A DNA stretch of 27,653 nucleotides from contig JBHHZP010000035.1 of NCBI GenBank assembly GCA_046758085.1, positions 1 through 27,653 on the forward strand, read 5' to 3'. Of this stretch, positions 15,061-23,189 are shown piece after piece (positions within the stretch are counted from its first letter, which is position 1; each line of letters starts with the position of its first letter). The translations under genes were made by a program, and so were the position numbers. This DNA is from VRUB01 sp046758085. GTDB lineage: Bacteria; Pseudomonadota; Gammaproteobacteria; Acidiferrobacterales; SPGG2. The notes beneath the pieces are model-generated. The model had not been told where the DNA came from and did no database searches. It saw only the letters and a list, made by a program, of their open reading frames with translations.

Positions 15061-15295
15061 GAGTCGGACTCATTACTGTCCCACAAGTACCGGCGTGAAA
15101 CGCTTAAACTCGCCAAGACCGAGAGGCCTTAGCAATGGGCTACGCTTAAGAGACATGGATCGCACCTTTGTCTCCGAGACCGTCGCCAGCAGGGATGCTG
15201 GCGCCGAGCCTACATGGATGTATTCACGGCGTGTCTCGGAGACAAAGGTGCGATCCATGCATCTGGTGGTTGTAGGACAGCAGTGAGTCGGACTC
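15061..15295. mobile_element. 235-bp MITE-like element with nested inverted repeats
   Basis: The outer ends are imperfect 26-bp inverted repeats (15061-15086 and 15270-15295, 22 of 26 pairing; each carries GAGTCSGACTC at its tip). Inside are near-perfect arms 15154-15180 and 15233-15259 (27 bp, all pairing) around a 52-nt centre, which itself has GCCAGC/GCTGGC. The element has no gene of its own. Clear target-site duplications were not seen. Confidence 0.7.
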
Positions 15296-15481
15296 GAATT
15301 TCCGCCCGCTTTGATACTCAAGGCACGCGCCCCAGGAAAAAGTAGAATGTTCCCCTTTTCCTCCCCATCATCCTTTTGTACAAGGAACATTGCATAATCG
15401 CAAACGCGCTTAAAGAGCAGTCCATAAGCTCGATCGACGGTCGATGTAAAAACGAAGAAACTGCATGCACAAGGTCAAACC

Positions 15482-16822
15482 GTGACGTCGCAGCGGGTCA
15501 TAGCTAGTTACTTCACCATCGCCGGGCTGTACACGTTCGCGGCGGCGCTCATCTGGGGTGTCAACACCTTGTTCCTGCTCCACGCTGGATTGAATATCTT
15601 TGAGGTGTTCATCGCGAATGCAGCGTTCACCGCCGGCTCCGTCATCTTTGAAATCCCGACCGGTGTGCTGGCGGATACCCGCGGGCGGCGTGCTTCATTT
15701 TTGCTAAGCGTGACCATTCTCTTAGCGACAACCCTGGCCTACGTCGCTGTCGCAGAGATCGGCGGTGGGCTGCTGGCCTTTTCCGTCGTGTCGATCGTGA
15801 TGGGCCTCGGGTTCACGTTTTACTCCGGTGCTGTCGAGGCGTGGCTGGTCGATGCGCTCAAAGACACGGGCTACGATGGCCAGCTCGACCGCGTATTTGC
15901 GCGCGGATCGATGGTCACCGGCACAGCGATGCTCATCGGCACGGTCAGCGGCGGGCTCCTCGGTAGCCTTGATCTTTCGCTTCCGTATGTCGTTCGCGCA
16001 GCGATGCTCGCCGCTGTCTTTGGCGTGGCGTTTGCGACCATGCACGACGTGGGGTTTACTGCGCGCGCCTTTCGTTTTTCCGATCTTCCCCTAGAGATGA
16101 AAAAGGTCGCCCGAGAAAGCATCGCCTACGGGTGGCACAACGAATCTATTCGGCTATTTATGGGCTGCGCGTTTCTCCAGTGGGGTTTCATCACCTGGGG
16201 CTTCTATGCCTGGCAGCCCTATTTCCTCGAACTCCTTGGCAGGGATGCTATTTGGGTTGCTGGCGTGGTTGCGGCTTTGATTTCTCTGTCGATCATCGCC
16301 GGCAATGCGTTGGTCGACTGGATCAGTCAGTTCTGCGGCCGGCGGACTACTCTGCTCCTCTGGGCTGCTGCGCTGCAAACGGTTGCGGCCGTGGGCATTG
16401 GGTTGGTGGACTCCTTCTGGATCGCGGTCGCCCTCCTTATGGCCGTGGGGGCGACCATGGGCATCACCGGGCCGGTCAAGCAAGCCTACCTGCACCAGTC
16501 GATCCCCTCGGGGCAACGGGCATCGGTCATCTCCTTCGACTCGATGATTGGCAACGCGGGCGGCGTCGTCAGCCAATCGGGATTGGGCTACCTATCGCGT
16601 GTTCGCTCCATTGCAGACGGCTACGTGGTCGGGGGACTGGCTTTGGTTTTCGTAGTGCCTCTGCTGATTTCCGTACGCCGCCTCGGCGATCGAGCCGATG
16701 TGTTTGTCGGCAAGACAGCCGGGATTCGTGGCACATGTGCCCCACAGGGGATTCCTGCGATTAGTCAGGTGGGCGCGACGCCGGTAGGGGAGGCGGAGGC
16801 AGCGCGCCAAAAACCGGTGTGA
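15482..16822 (+). CDS. MFS transporter
   Basis: A 446-residue inner-membrane protein with about twelve hydrophobic segments in two halves, typical of the major facilitator superfamily. The loop between TM2 and TM3 has the family's motif A (GVLADTRGRRASF, about 61-73). A basic central loop (FRFSDLPLEMKKVARES, about 198-214) separates the halves. The last 45 residues are hydrophilic and unlikely to be membrane-inserted. The pattern fits a proton-coupled drug or metabolite transporter; the substrate is unknown. The start is GTG 15482, chosen because it precedes the first TM segment; the ribosome-binding site is weak. No transport partner or regulator is adjacent. Confidence 0.88.
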   Translation: MTSQRVIASYFTIAGLYTFAAALIWGVNTLFLLHAGLNIFEVFIANAAFTAGSVIFEIPTGVLADTRGRRASFLLSVTILLATTLAYVAVAEIGGGLLAFSVVSIVMGLGFTFYSGAVEAWLVDALKDTGYDGQLDRVFARGSMVTGTAMLIGTVSGGLLGSLDLSLPYVVRAAMLAAVFGVAFATMHDVGFTARAFRFSDLPLEMKKVARESIAYGWHNESIRLFMGCAFLQWGFITWGFYAWQPYFLELLGRDAIWVAGVVAALISLSIIAGNALVDWISQFCGRRTTLLLWAAALQTVAAVGIGLVDSFWIAVALLMAVGATMGITGPVKQAYLHQSIPSGQRASVISFDSMIGNAGGVVSQSGLGYLSRVRSIADGYVVGGLALVFVVPLLISVRRLGDRADVFVGKTAGIRGTCAPQGIPAISQVGATPVGEAEAARQKPV

Positions 16823-17226
16823 CCTAGCCCCGTGACCGAGAGTTCATCGAGGTCGAACGGGGGATCAAATCTAGTGTTAGTAAGCTATTCTCCGCGAAGT
16901 ATATGCATAGCGCCGGCACATGGGAGTACGTTACTCCACCGTCAGCCGCGCCGTGGGGCGAACCCGATGATCGGGGTTGTGGCCGTGCAAGATCTGGTCG
17001 CGCTCGCCGTGGCGTTTACCCCGGATTAGGAAGGCTAGCTTGAGGCATCGGGCGGCTGTGCGACAGCAGTGGGCGGCACCCCCTTTTTTAGCGCCCTTTT
17101 CCACTCTGTCGGGCGACGACTTGACTCTAAAGCGGAGATATACTGGCGTCGGGATCTTCGATAGCCATCAGATCACCCGTGGATAAATCTCAGCCGGCGG
17201 CCGCGAAATTCCCGGGGAGAGAAGTA
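16823..17226. other. Intergenic region, no gene seen
   Basis: About 400 nt between the MFS gene and the lipocalin-like gene. No frame has recognisable content. GGGCGGC and AGCGCCCTTTT around 17069-17100 could form a weak terminator. GGGGAGAG just before 17227 is the ribosome-binding site of the next gene. Confidence 0.4.
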
Positions 17227-17715
17227 ATGAAAAAATTATGGAAATGGATATCGGTTGAAAATAACAGGAATATCCTCGCTTTTATCGGGGCAGGCATTGC
17301 GGCCGTTGCCATCGCCGCGTGGACTATTTTCGTATACTTCGATGGGGATCATCCGGCAATGGAAAAAACGGATGAGGATATCCGTCTTGAAAGGGAACTG
17401 GTCGGTACGTGGGAGGCGACGACCCAGACCCTTGAAGGCGCGACCCTGCATGTCCAATTCACCTTGTTACAAGGAGGAAAGATCAGCTGGCGGGGCTACA
17501 CCGCGTATCAGGGGCAAAAGACCCCAGTAATCCTGAGCGGAAGCTGGCAGGTGCGGCGCAGTTATCTTCAATACACCGTTGAGTCCTCGAATGTGCCCAG
17601 TGTCATACCGAATGGATTCACATCGGCAAACAAGATACTCAGTGTAAGCGACACCGAGTTGAAACACGTCGACGGCCTCGACGGGAAGACAAAAATTATT
17701 AGTCGTATCAAATAG
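17227..17715 (+). CDS. Membrane-anchored lipocalin-like protein
   Basis: A 162-residue protein. The N-terminus MKKLWKWISVENNRNILAFI with GAGIAAVAIAAWTIFVYF is a single TM anchor with a short cytosolic part, a type seen at the head of many proteobacterial and cyanobacterial envelope proteins. The periplasmic part begins with the lipocalin-like LVGTWEATTQTLEG (59-72), then alternating strands (LHVQFTLLQGGKISWRGYTA, LSGSWQVRRSYLQYTVES). No catalytic residues or function could be assigned. ATG 17227 follows GGGGAGAG; a frame open to 17179 adds 16 residues without a ribosome-binding site. It is upstream of the DsrC-like genes by 166 nt on the same strand. Confidence 0.78.
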   Translation: MKKLWKWISVENNRNILAFIGAGIAAVAIAAWTIFVYFDGDHPAMEKTDEDIRLERELVGTWEATTQTLEGATLHVQFTLLQGGKISWRGYTAYQGQKTPVILSGSWQVRRSYLQYTVESSNVPSVIPNGFTSANKILSVSDTELKHVDGLDGKTKIISRIK

Positions 17716-17881
17716 GGCAACTTAACAGGAACCAGGATATCTTGTTCGATGACAAGGATCGTGACCGGCTCTACCTGTTGCAGCAGCAAGGGAGGAGAGC
17801 GGTCGTGTGGGTCCACTGAATGTCCGTAAATGAACATGCACGGCTTTCGGCCCGTATTACCGACTGACGCAGCGAGCGCAC

Positions 17882-18226
17882 GTGAAAACCGAGATCCAAG
17901 GCAAGAATCTGGAGACCAACGAACAGGGTTTTCTTCGCAACTTCGATGACTGGAGTGAGGAGTTTGCCAGGAAAACAGCCGAGCACGACGGCATCGAACT
18001 CTACGTCGATCACTGGGAACTGATCTGGTATTTTCGTGATTACTACCGCGAGAGGCAGACAGCGCCGACGATGCGTGAAATGGTCATGACCCTCGGCAGG
18101 CAACACGGCAAACGCTTCCACGATCGAAAGGCGTATGAAAAGCACATCTACGGCCTTTTCCCAACCGATCCCGTCCACGAGGTCTGTAAACTGGCCGGCC
18201 TGCCGATGCCGCAGCCGGATACGTGA
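17882..18226 (+). CDS. DsrC/TusE-family protein lacking the C-terminal CysA
   Basis: A 114-residue protein of the DsrC/TusE sulfur-relay family. The fold-defining stretches are present: GFLRNFDDWSEEFA, LYVDHWELIWYFRDYY, PTMREMV, HIYGLFPTDPVHEVCKLAGLPMP. Canonical DsrC carries two cysteines 11 apart at the C-terminus, the last in the penultimate position, where it bears the persulfide. Here the first is kept (Cys102, the only cysteine), but the penultimate residue is Asp113, ending QPDT. It therefore cannot do the usual trisulfide chemistry and may be a regulatory or binding paralogue. The start is GTG with a weak ribosome-binding site. It is followed 169 nt later by a second family member with the same defect. 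Confidence 0.85.
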   Translation: MKTEIQGKNLETNEQGFLRNFDDWSEEFARKTAEHDGIELYVDHWELIWYFRDYYRERQTAPTMREMVMTLGRQHGKRFHDRKAYEKHIYGLFPTDPVHEVCKLAGLPMPQPDT

Positions 18227-18395
18227 GCGTTCCCTTCGAAGCGGGATCAAGGCTAGAATTGTTAATTGCCCAAACGTCAGTGGGTACTGCACGTCCAACG
18301 TAGACGAGACGGAAACTGAGCTGTCGATCAAAGCGCGTCGATAGGTCGGGACGTAAACGCATCCGCTGATAGCGGTCAGGCAGGAGGATCGAGCC

Positions 18396-18764
18396 ATGGG
18401 TGAAAAAAAGCATGACACCGGGCACCCCGAAGGCGCGTCCACCAAGGATCTGCGTTTCCGGCATGCACCGCCCGGGTGGACGCGCGACGTCGCTCGCGAG
18501 CGGGCCAAGGAGGAGGGCTTAGAGCTCGAGGACGATCACTGGGAGATGCTGAGCGCATTGCAGGAGTACTTCGCCCGGCATGAGGACATCACAGTCAACC
18601 TGCGCGAGCTGCGCGATGCGCTGGATGAGAAGTTTCACCACAAAGGCGGCATGGCGTATCTATACCAGCTGTTTCCCGGCGGCCCGGTTGCCCAAGGTTG
18701 CCGGGTCGCGGGGTTGAAAGCGCCGGCGGGTGTCACCGACATGGGGTTTGGCAGCGTCGTGTAA
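18396..18764 (+). CDS. Second DsrC/TusE-family paralogue lacking CysA
   Basis: A 122-residue DsrC/TusE-family protein: an N-terminal polar stretch (1-25), then WTRDVARERAKEEGLELEDD and HWEMLSALQEYFARH, LRELRDAL, YLYQLFPGGPVAQGCRVAGLKAPAGV. Cys102 matches the first (CysB) position. The residue 11 positions later, where the sulfur-carrying cysteine should be, is Val113, and a nine-residue tail (TDMGFGSVV) follows. The fold is kept while the chemistry is lost, as in the preceding gene. The two proteins differ widely, so this is an old duplication or two separate acquisitions. The start has a good ribosome-binding site (CAGGAGGA). Confidence 0.83.
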   Translation: MGEKKHDTGHPEGASTKDLRFRHAPPGWTRDVARERAKEEGLELEDDHWEMLSALQEYFARHEDITVNLRELRDALDEKFHHKGGMAYLYQLFPGGPVAQGCRVAGLKAPAGVTDMGFGSVV

Positions 18765-19008
18765 GGGCCCGCCGGCGGCGACACCCGTCCCGTAAGCGCC
18801 TAAACGGGACCAAGCTCACCGCAGCAGCTATCTAAAGGGTGTCCGAAGTCTTTTCCATTCCCAGGGGGACCGCTCAGCGGCCTATAGGTTCAAAACCATC
18901 GCCGATCACGCGGTTGGTCGGTGACTTCGATCTGCGCGCACAAAGCACCCGCTCGCGTCCTCGAAAATTTATCAGCAGCGAGGCGCTACGGAAGAAGATG
19001 GTCGAGCG

Positions 19009-20220
19009 TTATTTGCGCGCTGTCAGCACCACCTCGAATTCAAGTACCTCGGCGGGTGTGGATAACGCGTCGCGCTTGATCGTTATCTCGATCCGGTCGC
19101 CCGGTCGTTTATCGAGCAATGCGATTTTGACATCACTGAGTGTTTCGATGGTTTCACCAAGTATGGCGACGAGCTGGTCGCCTTTTCTTAACCCGGCCTT
19201 CGCTGCCCCACCTTTTGGCACTAGGTCCTCGACAGCGACACCTGTTTTGTTCTTTTGCATGTAGATTCCCAAGAGACCAGCAGAAGGAAGACTCACTTTG
19301 GGGGCGAAGACCAGAAAGTCCGCCATATCGAGCTCGGCGGGCTGGCCGCTGGCATTGATGATCGTTGCAGACACCACGGGCAATCGGCGTAGAAGCCGAC
19401 GGGGTATCCCCGAGCCGTAGGCGAGATGTCCGTTGCCGGCCAGGATGATTAGATGGCGTTGCGGATGTTTCTGCAGATAGCTTGCGGCATTGTCTGCCAT
19501 GGACTCATCCCAGAGCAGTTGCGCTTCCAGAAAGTAGTCGAAGTTGCCGAGTTCTGTATTACGCTGCCGGTGTTCCTCAAATACTGCTCGCAGCCGTTCG
19601 CGGTACTCACGGTCTGATTTATCGATTTTCGCTGGAATCTGCGCCTTCTCGTCATCGGTAAGACTGCCCAGGCCCGAACGCGCAACTTTCCGACTGATCT
19701 CCGCAGGGATGTTGAGGGCAACAAGGGAAATATTGTGTCTACGGGCATAGCGGAAAATAGGGCGATAGAGGCGGTAATCGAAACTCCAGCGCTCGAAGTA
19801 CCCGGTTTTCTTTAGAAAGCTTTTTTCGTCGAGATCGCCGGCAATATAAGCATCAAGATAGGGTTGTGAGGATCTCTGAAAATATTCGACCCCGATTGCG
19901 AGATCACTGTAAGCGGCGTGTAGTCGCTTGATGATTTCCAGTTGTGCCAGATGGTGACCAAATCGATCATGAATTTCGCCAACGAAAACTACTTGCTTTT
20001 TCGCCAGCTGGGGAATAATGGCGTCCAGGTTGGGCAGTGCACTGAGATCGATCGCTCTCATGTCCAGGGGTGCGGCGGCGGGCTCTAAGGAGTTTTCAGG
20101 TGTTGCCGAGGCGCGAACTGCATGCCTTTTCCTGGCGTAACTGTCTGTCGATCGCTCGCAAGCGAGTAATCCGGCAACAAATAGTGCCACCAAGAGCTGG
20201 GAAAAGAAACGAATGTTCAT
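19009..20220 (-). CDS. ChaN-family lipoprotein fused to a PDZ domain
   Basis: A 403-residue envelope lipoprotein (lipobox LLAC, Cys21). Residues about 55-300 form a ChaN-type (DUF399) domain: FVGEIHDRFGHHLAQLEI (79-96), GVEYFQRSSQPYLDAYIAG (110-128), ALNIPAEISRKVARSGLGSL and ILAGNGHLAYGSGIP (259-273). The family member from Campylobacter binds heme and is linked to iron uptake. Residues about 310-385 form a PDZ domain (GLLGIYM, VEDLVPKGGAAKAGLRKGDQ, ILGETIETLSDV), so the protein probably docks on a partner or peptide end. It is transcribed divergently from the M1 peptidase with a 104-nt shared upstream region. Its 3' end converges with the DsrC-like genes. Length and domain order look intact. 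Confidence 0.87.
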   Translation of the reverse strand: MNIRFFSQLLVALFVAGLLACERSTDSYARKRHAVRASATPENSLEPAAAPLDMRAIDLSALPNLDAIIPQLAKKQVVFVGEIHDRFGHHLAQLEIIKRLHAAYSDLAIGVEYFQRSSQPYLDAYIAGDLDEKSFLKKTGYFERWSFDYRLYRPIFRYARRHNISLVALNIPAEISRKVARSGLGSLTDDEKAQIPAKIDKSDREYRERLRAVFEEHRQRNTELGNFDYFLEAQLLWDESMADNAASYLQKHPQRHLIILAGNGHLAYGSGIPRRLLRRLPVVSATIINASGQPAELDMADFLVFAPKVSLPSAGLLGIYMQKNKTGVAVEDLVPKGGAAKAGLRKGDQLVAILGETIETLSDVKIALLDKRPGDRIEITIKRDALSTPAEVLEFEVVLTARK

Positions 20221-20324
20221 GAATGACCTGATCCGATGAGTCCGCTATGATCCTGTGGCATTGTACTCCAGCCGAGCGGTCATCGGTGTAAGCTAATCAC
20301 AGCCGGTAACCTCAAGAATCAAGA

Positions 20325-22358
20325 ATGCTTCTTACAAGTCTCGAGCATGTGCCTCAGAGAGCAGAAAGGCCGGCGAGGCCGGTTCTCGCCAGGTTCCTGG
20401 GTGCACTCATTCTCGGCTTTAACACACCGGTAATCGCCGCTCCCGTCATCCATCATGATCTGGATCTCTCGCTTGACCCGAAAAACGGGCAGCTCACAGG
20501 CCGCGACACCGTGACGCTGCCCGACGAACTGATCAAAGATCGACACGAGGTCTCTTTTTCACTGCATGCCGGTCTACATCCTAGCCTGGAAGGGCAGCAG
20601 TCCGAGCTGATACCGCTCGAGGTGTCGGACACCGGCGTGCCTGTGCAACGGTATCGATTGCGCCCGGCGCCCGGAAACAACCGCTTTACTCAGCGTTACA
20701 CGGGCGCTATCCAGCACCGGTTAGCGAGGCCGAATCGCTCTTACGGAAAGATCGCGCGCGCGACGCCAGGCTCGATTTCCGCCGACGGCGTGTACCTGGC
20801 GGGTCGGAGCTACTGGTATCCGCGCTTCGCGGACACGCTGTTGACGTTTTCCATGGAGGTCACCCTGCCCCTTGGCTGGCGGGCGGTTAGTCAAGGATCG
20901 AACGGGCAGGCCGCTCCGCGCGGGGGAGCGGCAACAATTCGGTGGCACGAGCTTGAACCACAGGAAGAGATTTATCTCGTTGCTGGGCGTTATCATGAGT
21001 ACCGACGCGAAGCCTCAGACGCAGTGGCCCTGGTATTTCTGCGCAGCCCCGATGCCGCCCTGGCTGCGAAATATCTCGATGCCACGCAGCGCTACATTGA
21101 GCTGTATAGCCAGCTATTGGGGCCTTATCCTTACGAAAAATTCGCCCTGGTCGAGAATTTTTGGGAAACGGGCTACGGCATGCCCTCTTTCACGCTACTT
21201 GGGCCGCGCGTGATCCGGCTGCCATTCATCGTCCATTCTTCCTATCCTCACGAGATTGTTCATAACTGGTGGGGCAACAGCGTATATGTGGCAAAACGTG
21301 GAGGTAATTGGAGTGAAGGGCTTACTGCGTACTTGGCCGACCACCTTCTTGCAGAGCAGCGTGGCCGAGGTGCTGAGTACCGGCGCAGGGTGCTGCAGAG
21401 TTACGCGGATTATGCTGGGGAGGCGCGCGACATTGCGCTAAAAGACTTCTGGGGCCGCCATGATGAGACGAGCCAAGCAATCGGATACGGTAAGACGCTT
21501 ATGTTCTTCCACACGCTGCGTTTGCGTCTGGGAGATGATGCTTTTGTCAAAGCGTTAAGGCTCTTTTACAAGAGCAATCGGTTTCGCAGGGCCAGCTATT
21601 CTGACATCAGGCGCGCGTTCGAGGCGGTAAGTGGATTTGATCTGAGCACCGAGTTTGCACAATGGGTACAGCGCACCGGTGCACCGCGTTTGCAAGTAGA
21701 CAAACTTAATGCTCGCGGTGAGGGCGATACCCATCGCCTCGCGGGCGTTCTTAAACAAACACAGGCAGGTCCGAGCTATAAGCTATCCGTCCCGCTAGCC
21801 GTTTATCTGGAGGACGAGACCCAACCGTATCGAACGAACGTCGTCCTGGATGCCCGCGAGAACCTGTTTGAAGTCAGCTTACGGTCACGGCCGTGGTTGG
21901 TGCTTGTCGATCCGGAGTTCGACGTGTTCCGGCGCGTCGATCGCAGAGAGATTCCCCCGTCACTGGGACAACTCTTTGGCGCGGAGCGCGTGCTGATTGT
22001 TGTGCCTGCCCAGGCGCCTGGGCAGGTGCGCGAGCAATACCGGGAACTGGCGGAGCGCTGGGCGCAGGGTGCGGAAGACATTCATTGGCGCTGGGACAAC
22101 ACAATGGAGAAACTCCCTTCCGACCGCGCCGTCTGGTTGTTCGGGTGGACCAACCGATTTCGGTTCAAGCTCGCGAGCGCGGCAAGCAAGTACCACCTGT
22201 CCTTGGCCCAGGACAGTGTCAACGTCGGTGGCCGAACAGTCAGCCGCGGTGCGGAAGCCGTCGTGATCGCCGCACGGCACCCAGGCGACGGGGCCTATGC
22301 AATCGCGCGGCCAGCAAGTGATAATCCCGCAGCATTCACAGGCCTCGCACGGAAATAG
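20325..22358 (+). CDS. M1-family zinc metallopeptidase, cut short by an in-frame TAG
   Basis: A gluzincin of the M1 aminopeptidase family, read as 677 residues. Zinc ligands His309 and His313 with catalytic Glu310 lie in PHEIVHNWWGN, and the third ligand Glu331 in GNWSEGLTAYLAD. GYGKTLMFFHTLRL (about 387-400) holds the candidate catalytic tyrosine. A signal-like hydrophobic stretch (about 21-39, ending IAAP) suggests export. The N-terminal beta domain spans about 40-230. After RK the frame meets TAG (22356-22358), and the same frame then continues for 60 codons with typical family content (see next feature). The likely native protein is therefore about 738 residues. The catalytic domain is complete, so the short form could still fold. 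The start ATG 20325 has no strong ribosome-binding site. Confidence 0.85.
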   Translation: MLLTSLEHVPQRAERPARPVLARFLGALILGFNTPVIAAPVIHHDLDLSLDPKNGQLTGRDTVTLPDELIKDRHEVSFSLHAGLHPSLEGQQSELIPLEVSDTGVPVQRYRLRPAPGNNRFTQRYTGAIQHRLARPNRSYGKIARATPGSISADGVYLAGRSYWYPRFADTLLTFSMEVTLPLGWRAVSQGSNGQAAPRGGAATIRWHELEPQEEIYLVAGRYHEYRREASDAVALVFLRSPDAALAAKYLDATQRYIELYSQLLGPYPYEKFALVENFWETGYGMPSFTLLGPRVIRLPFIVHSSYPHEIVHNWWGNSVYVAKRGGNWSEGLTAYLADHLLAEQRGRGAEYRRRVLQSYADYAGEARDIALKDFWGRHDETSQAIGYGKTLMFFHTLRLRLGDDAFVKALRLFYKSNRFRRASYSDIRRAFEAVSGFDLSTEFAQWVQRTGAPRLQVDKLNARGEGDTHRLAGVLKQTQAGPSYKLSVPLAVYLEDETQPYRTNVVLDARENLFEVSLRSRPWLVLVDPEFDVFRRVDRREIPPSLGQLFGAERVLIVVPAQAPGQVREQYRELAERWAQGAEDIHWRWDNTMEKLPSDRAVWLFGWTNRFRFKLASAASKYHLSLAQDSVNVGGRTVSRGAEAVVIAARHPGDGAYAIARPASDNPAAFTGLARK

Positions 22359-22541
22359 CCGCATTACGGTAAGTATAGTAACCTTGTGTTTGAAGGCGAC
22401 GCCCCGCGCAACGTGTTGAAAGGGCAATGGCCGGTAATCGATTCTCCACTCAGAGTGGAGCTTGACCGGAAAAGTGGCGCTACGCTAAGTGATTTGCAGC
22501 TGCGGTGGCATCGCCCGCCACTCACTGCAGTGTTGAAGTAG
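22359..22541 (+). pseudogene. Severed C-terminal tail of the M1 peptidase
   Basis: In the same frame as the preceding gene, directly after its TAG, 60 codons read PHYGKYSNLVFEGDAPRNVL, then KGQWPVIDSPLRVELDRKSG and so on to a TAG at 22539. The PHYGKYS-LVFEG and NV-KGQWPV-DSPL phrases match C-terminal ends I recall from this peptidase group, where the residue before PHYG is leucine. A TTG-to-TAG change would explain the break. Confidence 0.7.
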
Positions 22542-23189
22542 TTACTACGCGGAGCATAGAACAGGTCACACATGGCGTCTCGCCGCTGTCAGCACCCGGC
22601 GCTCCGGGGGTTTGCATCCTCGGCTCCGGGGACGGTACATCCGTGTACCACTTCCTCGCCTTTTCTGACCGCGCCCGGGAGCCTCGCGAGGAGCCTTTCA
22701 TCGCTATGCCCCTGTGCTTCGCTGTCCCTGCTGCGCGTGCGTACCGCCCCAAGCCTTGCCTGGCTTGGGTATTCGCCGGGGCGAGCATCCCCCGGACACT
22801 CGCCTTATTGCGGTTCACTCCCCGGAGCTTCGTCTGTATCCGCCTCGCCCCAGCGGCGTCGCTGTGCGCTCCCATTGTGCTGCTGGCGCAATGGGTCAGC
22901 TCGCAAAGCAAAAAGTGCGGTTTTTGCTTTGCTCCGTTTTTCAAACACTTGCGTGTTCGAAAAATGTGCGGTTCCTGCTTGCACTGCTCTAACAGGCTGC
23001 TGACAACAGTTTTTCAGCAGCCTGTTAGAGAAAGACACGATTTTGTTCCACCTTGGCCACGATGGCCAGGCGGGAGTAACATGAGAAACTGAGCGGCAAC
23101 AACCGCGCGCAAACAGGTTCTCAGAGCGATTGAACAATAATCACTCCGAAGCCTTTGAGTTAAGTCAGTATCTGCAGTTATCCGTGCGT
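22542..23189. other. Hairpin-dense noncoding block
   Basis: No believable gene, although frames stay open because the DNA is GC-rich. Several exact hairpins follow each other: GGTACA/TGTACC (22634-22649), CCAAGCC/GGCTTGG (about 22751-22770), CCCATTG/CAATGGG (22871-22895), a perfect 12-bp stem (22903-22914 with 22921-22932, loop GTGCGG), an 11/12-bp stem (22937-22948 with 22953-22964), and a perfect 17-bp stem at 22987-23030. A GTGCGGTT motif recurs inside. It could be a structured RNA, a non-autonomous element, or an old element end. Confidence 0.6.
22987..23030. repeat. Perfect 17-bp inverted repeat with 10-nt loop
   Basis: Arms 22987-23003 (CTCTAACAGGCTGCTGA) and 23014-23030 pair fully. 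CAGGCTGCTGA followed by T-rich loop sequence resembles insertion-sequence termini, so this may be two abutting element ends. It could also stop transcription, though no T-tract follows the stem. Confidence 0.8.

Larger units (their letters stand above)
14651..15481. other. 830-nt intergenic region built of mobile-element remnants
   Basis: No intact gene. It holds a transposase relic (14828-15040), a MITE-like element (15061-15295) and a reversed AAAAGGGGAACATTC motif (about 15345-15360). The MFS gene leader follows, with no clear promoter. Confidence 0.6.

Noticed and set aside
15073..15390. 105-codon minus-strand frame
   Set aside because: It runs through the inverted repeats of the MITE-like element; no independent evidence of coding.
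22505..23092. 195-codon frame in the hairpin-dense block
   Set aside because: Open because of GC content; it crosses all hairpins, starts inside the severed M1 tail and has no protein-like content.
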